A DNA stretch of 64,000 nt from Tetraselmis striata (taxonomy: Eukaryota; Chlorophyta; Chlorodendrophyceae; Chlorodendrales; Chlorodendraceae): the NCBI GenBank assembly GCA_006384855.1, contig VCJN01001097.1:80001-144000 (forward strand), given 5' to 3'. Each line of letters opens with the position of its first letter. Position 1 is the stretch's first letter. The notes under the pieces were generated by a model that was given only the letters and a program-made list of their open reading frames with translations, did not search any database and was not told the DNA's origin. Shown one piece after another: positions 55,937 through 64,000 of the stretch. The position numbers and the translations under genes are program-made.

Positions 55937-55948
55937 GGTTATGGGCCC
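55937..55948 (+). promoter_or_regulatory. Primer-binding site for initiator tRNA-Met half molecule
   Basis: GGTTATGGGCCC directly follows the LTR. It is complementary to the anticodon arm of initiator tRNA-Met, the internal priming used by Drosophila copia, rather than the tRNA 3' end used by most LTR elements. Confidence 0.85.
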
Positions 55949-56125
55949 TCTCCTTTGGTTCGACGTCTTGCCCCGTGCTCGACGCCTGCCAGAGGCTTCA
56001 ACCTGCGTGTATCTCGACCCTCGACAACTTTCGACGATCGACGGCGCCGTGCGACGAGTTTTTCTTCCCACCCGCCCACCCCTACAGTTATACATCCTCC
56101 ATCACAAGGGCGCCATCCCTCCGCA

Positions 56126-59100
56126 ATGTCTACCAGCATCAACACCGGCATGATGAACACTTCCCTGGCCAATCTGGCTCGGCAGAGTGCGATCAAGACC
56201 GACCCTGGCGACGCCCCGCCACCGCCTCACTTCCGTGATGATACCAGTTCGTCTGACGCCACCTTCAGCATGGACGAGGCATCAGACAGTGACTCAGGTG
56301 ACATCCAGCATATCAAGCCAGCTGCAGTGAAGCCAACACTCAACCTCAAGAACGTCCCCATCTGGAACAGCACCATCTCTACGCGGGACAACGCTCAAGC
56401 TATCAAGATCGCTCTCGGCAGCGCCGGCTACCTGGACACCACCAAGGGCAAAGGCACCCGTCAGGAACAAATGATGCTTCTGGCAGCCCTGCGCCACGCA
56501 ACGGCGCATTATCCCATGGCACTGGCCATCGTCAACAGCATCAACATGGACTCCAGGAAGTGTGGATATGCGGCCTGGACGGCCCTATTTACTGAGCTCC
56601 AGGGCTCGGCCATAGAGGAGCGCAGGCGCTTGGAGGAAGAAATCACAGCAGGCCAGCTCCCGAATGAGCCGGTCCAGGTGTATGTTCGCCGCTGCCGGAA
56701 CCTCTGGAATTCGTTGCGCAAGGCACATGGCCAGTGGACATTCGAGTACATGGCCATCAACTACCTCATCCCAGGACTTCGGCCAGCATACGATCACATT
56801 GTGGACGCCACCATCCCGGCAACCAATGTCACCAAGCGGCTGGCAACCATCATAAGTGCCGGACAGAACATGGAGGCGCGCACGCGTCAGCGTCAGCAGC
56901 GCGCCCATTCACGCACGCCAACCCTCAATTCCTGCGACCCCAGCGACCAACTACATGCCATCAGGCCCAACATCGTCTGCTGCAGGTGTGACCGTCCAGG
57001 CCATGCTCAGCATCAGTGTTTGGCCAGGCGCCATGCCAACGGCCTGCGTCTCCTGGGTGACACCGCCCCACCCAGCACCGTGAACAACCCTAGCTATGGT
57101 CACTATCAGCGCGCGCCTGCGGAGCGTCACGTCAACGACAACTATACCCACAACCTGCGCAACGACTACAACCATCAAAACAGTCCCCAGCGGCAGCAAT
57201 ATTGGCCCACCCAGAGCGACAGCGACGACCTGCAGCGCCATCACCAGCCATTTGGCTTCGTCTCCCCGGCCGGACATCACCACTACGGACATCACCCGGC
57301 CAACAACGACTCTGACCAGCAGCCGACAGGATGCCAGGAGGCCTACCCGTTAATGGGTGTGTCCTTGTTGGCACCACACCACAGCGGCCTGCCCGTCATG
57401 CTCACCTGCACCACCACCGCCCCAGGAGGGGCAGCCACCGGAGCGCAGGAGGGGGAGGGCGAGGACGGCGACGACGATGAATTTCATGAATCCTGGCACG
57501 TCCCCTACTCCAACTCTGACGACAACTTCCAGTGCCCGTTTGCACACCCATGGCGTGCCCGCCAGCATTTCCGCTCTCAACCTATTCCCACCCCAATTCA
57601 ACCTCTATGCCTCGCTTCACCCGCATTCCCAACCTCAGCGGCACTGGCGGCCCACGACGTTCATACGGGGCAGGGCGCCCTACGTGGAGACCTGCCACCG
57701 CCGCTCCCAATACTCACCGCTGCCCCGCTCCTCCATATGCCAAGCTCTTCTTTGGTAATCGAACATCTCTTCTCGCCCTGCCATGGCCCATCGGCATTTG
57801 AGGTGGAGGCTGTGGTGGAATACGGCTTCTCCATCCACGCGTTCATCGGCGCTGACCCATCAACGGAGGCTCGCACTATGTGGCCACATCACGTACATGT
57901 CATCAACAGCGAATACCCGGGCCGCCTGCCTCCATCAGCATTTCAGGACTGTCATGACGGGACCCCCATGAACATCAACGACATCATTATCACGGAGCTG
58001 GAGCGGCTGCGCCCGTTCACCCTCGTCGTGTCAAGCACACCGTTACAACCATGGTCACCCACGGGCTCACGCCTTGACTGGCGGGACCATCGCTCTCGTG
58101 CCTTCGCCTCCATCATCAGCTTCACCCGCTTCTACCTGTTTTCTCAGCCCACACCAGTGCGCTATATTGTGCAGAATTGTCCAGACGCGCTGGCTTTACC
58201 AGAAGTACTCTCCTCATTTGGCGCATGCAACATCGTGCGCGCGGCGTCCTGCGGCTCGGAGGTTCACCGCGACACCCTTCTGTGGACCATTATCACTCAA
58301 CCGCAAGACATCCGGAACTGCGGCAACAACGTCGCCGCCATCAAGCTCGCCGACCCCGGCCCCTTCAGTGGCTGCCGCATCTACAACCCGGCTACCGGGC
58401 GCAGGACCCCGCCTCTCTCCATGCCGGCCGTTCAGTTCTCCAACGCTGCCTACCTGATGGACGCATTTCAACCCTCGGGCCAGCAGGAGGGGCCCCACGC
58501 ACCGCCACCCATGCTGCCATCGGCGGCGCTTGCTTCGGCGCAGGAGGGGCCCCCACCTTCACATCATAACGAGCAGCACCCTCCGCACCATCAGGAGGGG
58601 GACGCCACGGCACTGTCGGCTCCTCACACCAGAAAAGAGGCACAACTGACTTCCCATTATGTCGCCCTCAGCAACTACCACCCAACACTGGTGGCATCCG
58701 CGATCGCGGCGGTTGTGCGCCCCCGCTCAGCGCGGCTGACAGCCCTCGCCCTACCAGCACCCACTGTCCGCGTGTCCACGGCGCCGCGCAACTATCAGGA
58801 GGATATCTCCAGCACTCGCCCCGATGACTGGACGAAGTCCATGAACCACGAGATCAACTCTATCACCACGATGGCACTTTTCGTCTGGGTCAACGTCCCT
58901 GAGCTTCGACGCGACAACGAGTCACAGGTCATCCAACAGACGGCGTGGGCCTTCGCGGCGCAGCACGGGGATGGCGACATCAAGCGCGAGGCCGGCGTGA
59001 TCGTTCGCGGCAATCTACTCACCACCGGCGAGACCTATGCCTATGACTACCTCCCCCTCGGCTGTGGCCGTAAGGTTCGGGCTTGGCATCCCGTTGAGGC

Positions 59101-59509
59101 ACTCTACGATCTGCCGCAGGCATCCAAGGCATGGTTTCTGTCCTTTTCTTCCTTTCTACATGACTTCGGCTTCGTCGGCTCCGAGCCGGGCGGCGTGATC
59201 CATCTTCATCGGGAAACCTGCATCATTGACATTCTGACTACCTTTCACATGACGAAGAGCAAGCCTCGCCGCCGGCTCTGCACGCTGAATACCAACTTTC
59301 ATAACACTGCAGTCGCCTACCGTGCGCAGGTTCGGAGGCAGCGTGGCCATGTCTACTGCCGCAGCGGAGTTCTTGGCGCTCTGCGTGGTCTGCACATGTC
59401 TGGCGGTTATTCACGTTCTTCTGCGCCAAGCTCAACCACCCCACTGCTGCCCCGGTGCAAATATGCGGGGACAACCGCGCATGCATTGTTCAGGTGCAAC
59501 ATGGTATAA
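56126..59509 (+). CDS. Copia gag / C5-methyltransferase-like / RT-remnant polyprotein
   Basis: ATG at 56126 (MSTSINTGMMNTSLANLA); 1127 codons to 59509. Gag (about residues 65-300) includes YAAWTALFTELQGSAIEERR and VQVYVRRCRNLWNSL; knuckle CCRCDRPGHAQHQC (C-x2-C-x4-H-x4-C) near residue 285. Residues about 543-725 resemble a cytosine-C5 DNA methyltransferase: HLFSPCHGPSAFEV (motif I region), FIGADPSTEARTMWPHHVHV, TPLQPWSPTGSRLDWRDHRS (motif IV, catalytic PCQ now PLQ), YIVQNCPDALALPEV (ENV now QNC) and GSEVHRDTLLW (motif VIII region). RT remnants follow: NYQEDISSTRPDDWTKSMNH, VIVRGNLL, PVEALYDLPQASKAWFLSFS. No YVDD or integrase motifs. The methyltransferase fold is inferred from motif order; enzymatic activity is unlikely. 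Confidence 0.8.
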   Translation: MSTSINTGMMNTSLANLARQSAIKTDPGDAPPPPHFRDDTSSSDATFSMDEASDSDSGDIQHIKPAAVKPTLNLKNVPIWNSTISTRDNAQAIKIALGSAGYLDTTKGKGTRQEQMMLLAALRHATAHYPMALAIVNSINMDSRKCGYAAWTALFTELQGSAIEERRRLEEEITAGQLPNEPVQVYVRRCRNLWNSLRKAHGQWTFEYMAINYLIPGLRPAYDHIVDATIPATNVTKRLATIISAGQNMEARTRQRQQRAHSRTPTLNSCDPSDQLHAIRPNIVCCRCDRPGHAQHQCLARRHANGLRLLGDTAPPSTVNNPSYGHYQRAPAERHVNDNYTHNLRNDYNHQNSPQRQQYWPTQSDSDDLQRHHQPFGFVSPAGHHHYGHHPANNDSDQQPTGCQEAYPLMGVSLLAPHHSGLPVMLTCTTTAPGGAATGAQEGEGEDGDDDEFHESWHVPYSNSDDNFQCPFAHPWRARQHFRSQPIPTPIQPLCLASPAFPTSAALAAHDVHTGQGALRGDLPPPLPILTAAPLLHMPSSSLVIEHLFSPCHGPSAFEVEAVVEYGFSIHAFIGADPSTEARTMWPHHVHVINSEYPGRLPPSAFQDCHDGTPMNINDIIITELERLRPFTLVVSSTPLQPWSPTGSRLDWRDHRSRAFASIISFTRFYLFSQPTPVRYIVQNCPDALALPEVLSSFGACNIVRAASCGSEVHRDTLLWTIITQPQDIRNCGNNVAAIKLADPGPFSGCRIYNPATGRRTPPLSMPAVQFSNAAYLMDAFQPSGQQEGPHAPPPMLPSAALASAQEGPPPSHHNEQHPPHHQEGDATALSAPHTRKEAQLTSHYVALSNYHPTLVASAIAAVVRPRSARLTALALPAPTVRVSTAPRNYQEDISSTRPDDWTKSMNHEINSITTMALFVWVNVPELRRDNESQVIQQTAWAFAAQHGDGDIKREAGVIVRGNLLTTGETYAYDYLPLGCGRKVRAWHPVEALYDLPQASKAWFLSFSSFLHDFGFVGSEPGGVIHLHRETCIIDILTTFHMTKSKPRRRLCTLNTNFHNTAVAYRAQVRRQRGHVYCRSGVLGALRGLHMSGGYSRSSAPSSTTPLLPRCKYAGTTAHALFRCNMV

Positions 59510-59782
59510 TTACAGGCGCGGAACGCCACATTGACCTCCGGTTTCAGTATGCGGTCCAACTACCAAGACGGCATCATCTACATGTACTACACGCCTACCC
59601 CGGCCCATCTAGCCGACTTCTTCGCTAAAGCGCTGCCGCTGACTACCTTTCTTCATTTCCGCGCTTTCCTGATGGGGTCATCCGGGAGCCTTGCGTTACG
59701 CCTCTGCCGCCATCAGTCCTGCGTCCGCGGGATTCCACAGGATGAGGAGGGGTGTTGGACCCAGGGTACCCCGGTACCCTGA
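59322..59782 (+). pseudogene. Copia RNase H remnant in shifted frames
   Basis: In a frame different from the main ORF: RRFGGSVAMSTAAAEFLALC (RNase H S-xAEF/Y-xAL block) and IHVLLRQAQPPH. After another shift: YYTPTPAHLADFFAKALP, the usual Copia C-terminal ADxxTKAL motif, then FRAFLMG. Hence at least two frameshifts at the 3' end of pol. Confidence 0.75.
59740..59752 (+). promoter_or_regulatory. Polypurine tract
   Basis: GGATGAGGAGGGG immediately before the 3' LTR; expected plus-strand primer site (one T interrupts the purines). Confidence 0.8.
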
Positions 59783-60256
59783 ATCCGCTTTTTCTCTCTG
59801 TGAAATCCGCATTTTTCCAGTGAACAACTAGCTGCCGTACATGTGCTTAATTTGGACCTTATGGCAGAAGTACGACACCCAGTTGTTACCAAAGCATGGC
59901 ACCTAGGCATCTTTGCGAGTTGGCCTTCTTAGACGGAGAGGTGTCCGTCCTAATTGACATCTAGCCGGCTGGTATAAATTGCCAGCCTCGGCTCCTTGTA
60001 ATTGAGTCAACTGCTTTTCCAGAAATATTCCGACTCACCCTTTCTCTCTCGTGACAGTGCCACTCAGCCATCACCACGGCGACAGCGACTACCTATCGTC
60101 CATCGCCCACGGCTCATAGCAGCCCTTTGCCTTTCCAGCTCGCACCTTGCTTGCTGGCACTCGACGTGATTCGACGCGTGCACGCCGACTCTCGCCGACT
60201 CTCCCCCCATCAGTGACAGTGCCACTCAGCCATCACTTCGACAATCCCCTCCGACA
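59753..60256 (+). repeat. Copia 3' LTR
   Basis: 504 bp, offset exactly 4320 from the 5' LTR, no indels, one substitution seen. Confidence 0.93.
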
Positions 60257-61219
60257 CAGTATTTCCGAGTAGTAGTACATAATGTAGAAGTAGCGGCCCG
60301 GTATTGCATGCTGTCGCAGGACAATAACGAATAATTGCCGGACGACGATGCTGCGAAGGCCCGGCCGACGATGATAATGCCGATGCTGACGACGTCGTGA
60401 TGGCTTTCCTAGCTATACTACCGGTAGGGCCTCTCCTCCCTGGTGGCCGACGATGATGCCGTCTCCTCGCGTAAGCACATGTATCATCAGGAACCTCCTG
60501 GCCGAGCAAGACTGCGGCCACTCTTCGGTACCGGCTGCAGACAGCGTATTTACAAAGGCACATATCGATCGAATTGCAGGTTATGTAACCTCTGACGAAT
60601 TCACGGAACCTCCTGCCGCAGCCGACGAATACCGTGCTGCTCCTCCGCATTCTGCCGTAATCGGCCATGCCGCTACTCTCGCTGACGGCCACTACCGCAC
60701 CAGCCACCCACCGCGTGGCGGGGGCGCTCCTCGCGCGCCGCTGCCAGGGCTCTACCGCGAGGCCGTTCAGCTTCACTGTGCCTAGCGCCCGCCTGGTGCG
60801 TGGACCGTGCGGGCTGTGCGGGACGCTGTCCGCATGATCTCGCACAGAACCCACGACCGGTAGCGCACTAATAGCGGTCTCTCCCTGTGGTTATTCATTC
60901 ATAGATGGAGATGTCCCTATGGGCATAGTGCCCGTACATATAAGCTTAGGCGGCACACAGGCTTTACCGTTCTGCTTTCATCTCTCATCACCTGCTGACT
61001 GTATTATTGATCTCCTCCGCCTCCCCTTCGTTTGGTGCTGGCAGAGCGGAGCCTCAGTCACCCAGGCAACCCCAATCTTTGGGTGAGTGCCGCGCCGGGT
61101 GCTAGTCACTGAAGCGTACCCATCTTGCCGCCTGTGGCATGCGAATGTGTGCCAGTGCATTGCGCTGCAGTATGCATGTAGTCCCTCGGTGTGGCTAAGC
61201 AGTGTGATTCATATGGTGT
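60257..61219. other. Intergenic region between the Copia element and the sulfurtransferase gene
   Basis: Right target duplication CAGTA at 60257-60261. A 110-codon plus ORF at 60453-60785 has no family resemblance. The segment 60860-61219 is the likely promoter and 5' leader of the downstream gene, with ATATAAGC at about 60937 as a possible TATA-like site. Confidence 0.45.
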
Positions 61220-63442
61220 ATGCACAGGGGATCAGCGTTCCAGGGCACCGCTCTGAAGGTGCCTTGCGCTTCCTCCGCGCTTACCGGAGGCAGAGCCAGA
61301 GTAGCATCTGTCTTGGCCATGTCGAGCGACGTCCCTTCCCTGGTAATGTTGCTATGGCGAGCCATGTGGTGCAGCTCCACTTGCTCCATTGCTTCCGCTA
61401 AATGTGGAAGACTAAGGGATGCTCTCCTGCTGCAGGTGTCACCCGCGTGGCTGAAGGACAACCTGGCAGGCGGGGGGATACAGGTGCTGGATGGCACCTG
61501 GTACATGCCAAACGCGGGGAAGGACCCACTGGCAGAGTTCCAGGGAGAGCGCATCCCAGGTGGGGCTCCAGCCCCGTGCCGTACCACCGGCAGCCCGCTG
61601 TCTCCCTCTCCAATTCCCGCTGGCAAGCCCAGCGCACGGCTGAATGCGCGCTCTCCGCTGGCAGGCAGCGCCTTCTTCAGCTCGGACGTCATCGCGGACA
61701 CCTCGAGTGGCCTCCCACACATGCTTCCTTCCGCAGAGGTATGTCTAAGGCCAATCTCCCTCCTCCGCCACGCACTCCTACACCGACCTTCCCCACCATC
61801 TGACTCGCCTCAAAGGTGCCCCTGCGCTCCATAACACTTCACTTGGTGCCATGGGCAGATGTTTGCCGCGGCAGTGAGCGCAATGGGCATCACCAACGAC
61901 ACCCACGTGGTTGTGTATGACCGCCATGGCGTGTTTTCAGCACCGCGCGTCTGGTGGACATTCCGCACCATGGGGCACAGCAAGTGCGTGTCGCTGTCCT
62001 GAACTGCCGTGCGGTTTCAAAAGCCACAATTATTCTATCATGCAGCGATGTCAGGCCCTTTCACAGCGCGGTAGGTGACCGAGACGAGGTAGGCACATTA
62101 CCCACATTGCACACATTGCAGGGTCAGCGTCCTGGAGGGTGGCCTCCCCGCGTGGAAGGCCGCGGGCGGCGACATTGAGACCTCCGAGGTGGAAGAAGCG
62201 GACAAGGTTGCCCTCCCTGCCTTCAACTCTTTGATGCGACAACCGAATGTGCTGGCCGGCTCAGCCACTGTGTCCATTCACCTGCGCCGTTCCCTCTCAG
62301 GCTCTGATGCTCGCTGTCCCCACAGGTGAACCTGGGCATCACGCCGGCCCTATCTAGCCCGGGTTCCCCGACATTCAGTGCCTCAAAGGATGGCAGCAAG
62401 GTTCGAGACCTCAAGCAGATGTGGGAGAATGTCGACGCTTCCACTGACCAGGTACTTTTTGGAGCATCACCTGTTTGGCACGCTCTGCGTGTAGGGCGAA
62501 GTATCTGCAAAGGAGGGGCTGGGGTATATTTCGAATCTGCAGCTCTCCGCGCATCTATGTGCATTTTGATCCCGAAGACATGTGGCTGTCTTTAGTTGAG
62601 GCACTGCTGACATTCATGTTGATGCTTACGCTCATCGGGCATCAAACTTGGACTGATTCATTGGGATTGCAATCGGTTCTCTTGCATTGCGTCCTATGCC
62701 CTACTCCTGTAGGCAGTTTGCCTGCTGATTGGTGGCCAGTTTCGCGTTGAATCAGCATTTGCATGTGAGATTTTCTTTTCCCTTCCCTCATTGCGTGGTA
62801 TGCGCTGTGTCAGGTCGTGGACGCTCGCAGCTCTGGGCGCTTTTATGGGACTGCCCCAGAGCCGCGTGCAGGGATGCGAGGTGGCCATATCCCTGGCAGC
62901 AAGAGCGTCCCGTTTGACACTGTGCTGACAGAGGGGAAGGCTGGCCTGAAGAGCCCCGAGATCATCCGCAGCATCTTTGAGGGTACTCTGCCTCCGCTTC
63001 CTAGCCGGCGCCGAGTAGGGTTGCGCGCCCTCGCACCTTCACCGTGCCTCACCGAGCCGTGTGTGCTGACTGGGTGGGTGCAGAGGCAGGTTTGCAGCTG
63101 GATGGCGGGAAGCCAATTGTGGCGTCATGCGGCTCTGGCATGACAGCTTGCGTGCTGGCGCTTGCGTTGGATCAGATTGGCCAGCCACTGGTGCGCCTAC
63201 TCGCCCCACCAACGCTGCGCTGTGGCCCATCCCATACCACCGCCCCATAACCTACGAGCTCAGCCTACGCATGGCATCCCCTGTGCAGCTGAGCCCCTGG
63301 GAGGGCTTTGCATTTCAATTGACTTTTCTGATGCGCCGTTGTGCTCTGTATGCATGTTCGCCAACGCAAGACCGCTGTCTACGATGGGTCTTGGACAGAG
63401 TGGGGAAACAACCAGGAGGTGCCTGTCGTAACTGAAGATTAA
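61220..63442 (+). CDS. Thiosulfate/3-mercaptopyruvate sulfurtransferase (two rhodanese domains)
   Basis: Transfers sulfane sulfur from 3-mercaptopyruvate or thiosulfate to cyanide or thiols. ATG 61220 gives [20 protein letters not shown]..., a basic, Ser/Ala-rich leader, possibly organellar; MSSDVPSL at 61319 is an alternative cytosolic start. N-terminal rhodanese domain: [78 protein letters not shown]-terminal domain: [36 protein letters not shown], then active-site loop [17 protein letters not shown] (Cys at about 63130) and [19 protein letters not shown]. Stop TAA 63440-63442. CGSGMTA fits the CGSGVTA-type loop of mercaptopyruvate-preferring enzymes. About nine exons; no poly-C tracts inside, unlike most genes here. 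Intact. Confidence 0.92.
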
Positions 63443-64000
63443 AGGGGGTCGGATCCATGCCAAAGCAGCCTGGCAATTACGAGCTCTGCTAATCGGCCAG
63501 CATAAGTGTGCCTGCCCGGAAAGTGTGCATTAAGCGCAGCTACAGAGAGCGACTCCTGTTAAGCGCGCTCTTCTACATTTCATGAAAGCCATATGTTGCT
63601 GCCTCAACACACAATACAATTCCTGGCTTGCACACTGCACGTACGGAAGGGCAGAAAGGGCCTACTGGCAGTGCCTGAACCCGCCAATGGAGAGTAGATA
63701 AAATGGGGAATGGGATTTTTTTTTTTTTTTTTTGGAAGGGGGGGGGGGGGGGGGGGGCAGTGCCATGCCATGCCATGATGTGCTGTGCTGTGCTGTGCTG
63801 TGCTTCTGGTTACCACAATCGGGAGACCTTCAAAGAACAGCACGGTTTTTTGCGATATTACGAGTGGGTACTGCCGATGCTACTACTCGCGGAGCGCGGC
63901 ACTGGCGTATTGTTGTTATTAGTTGCATACTCATATTAGGCAGGTCCGGTTTAATTTTATGTTTTAGACCCCGCCCCCCCCCCCCCCCCCCCCCCGGCCC
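63443..64000. other. 3' flank of the sulfurtransferase gene with homopolymers
   Basis: Contains a T run (about 63716-63734) followed by a G run (63739-63757), CCATG and TGTGC pentamer repeats (63762-63802) and a terminal C run (63974-63995). No coding sequence. Confidence 0.6.

Larger units (their letters stand above)
55433..60256 (+). mobile_element. Copia-type LTR retrotransposon, 4824 bp, recent, probably non-autonomous
   Basis: Two 504-bp LTRs with TG...CA ends, a 5-bp target duplication, a Copia-style primer-binding site, a polypurine tract and a gag-containing ORF. I find one mismatch between LTRs (C at 55597 against G at 59917). The ORF has gag and RT/RNase H remnants but no recognisable integrase and only fragments of RT, so mobilisation in trans is the simplest explanation for such young LTRs. 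An extra C5-methyltransferase-like domain lies between gag and RT. Confidence 0.93.

Noticed and set aside
60453-60785. 110-codon plus ORF beside the Copia LTR
   Set aside because: No motif, no splice context and composition typical of random GC-rich DNA.

Overview
The window is nuclear DNA from a eukaryote, most likely a green alga (Chlorophyta; class not determinable from this window). Evidence: GC-rich, strongly intron-split genes on both strands, plant/algal-type proteins (a DUF3119-type plastid protein, a two-domain sulfurtransferase, an eL20 ribosomal protein) and interstitial TTTTAGGG-like motifs as in Chlamydomonas-type telomeres. A hallmark is roughly forty long homopolymer C or G tracts, nearly all in introns or flanks and mostly C on the sense strand. 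At least four introns use a GC donor.

Layout. 1-2737 (-): 5' part of an FBXO21-like F-box/SirB1 protein, running off the left edge. 2.9-9.6 kb: nested mobile DNA, comprising a 5'-truncated LINE (-), a 4118-bp Mutator-like (MULE) transposon with 42-bp terminal inverted repeats and a 9-bp target duplication, and two inverted LINE tails. 9.87-13.17 kb (+): PIGW/GWT1 GPI-inositol acyltransferase. 13.4-16.75 kb (-): a cytochrome b5-domain plus TPR protein. 18.7-20.55 kb (-): a methyltransferase-like protein with a CCCH zinc finger. 21.5-23.9 kb (+): mitochondrial ribosomal GTP-binding protein DAP3/mS29. 24.8-26.3 kb (+): remnant of an endonuclease-bearing retroelement. 26.7-37.8 kb (+): a TAP-like ABCB half transporter, its introns loaded with repeats. 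38.2-38.9 kb (-): a Nudix-like ORF between inverted repeats. 41.95-43.56 kb (-): ribosomal protein eL20 (RPL18A). 44.9-46.1 kb (+): DUF3119-type plastid protein with an in-frame TGA. 48.2-49.6 kb (-): unrecognised multi-exon gene. 50.6-55.2 kb: tandem array of four foldback units. 55.43-60.26 kb: a very young Copia LTR retrotransposon. 61.2-63.4 kb (+): thiosulfate/3-mercaptopyruvate sulfurtransferase.

The host genes are unrelated housekeeping and organelle genes and form no pathway or operon. The most novel material is in the mobile fraction: a Copia element whose single ORF carries a degenerate C5-cytosine DNA methyltransferase-like domain between gag and a remnant RT/RNase H; a MULE with perfect ends but a one-base frameshift; and the foldback-unit tandem array. 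Exon boundaries were read by eye from splice phase and family conservation, so gene spans are more reliable than individual exon limits.
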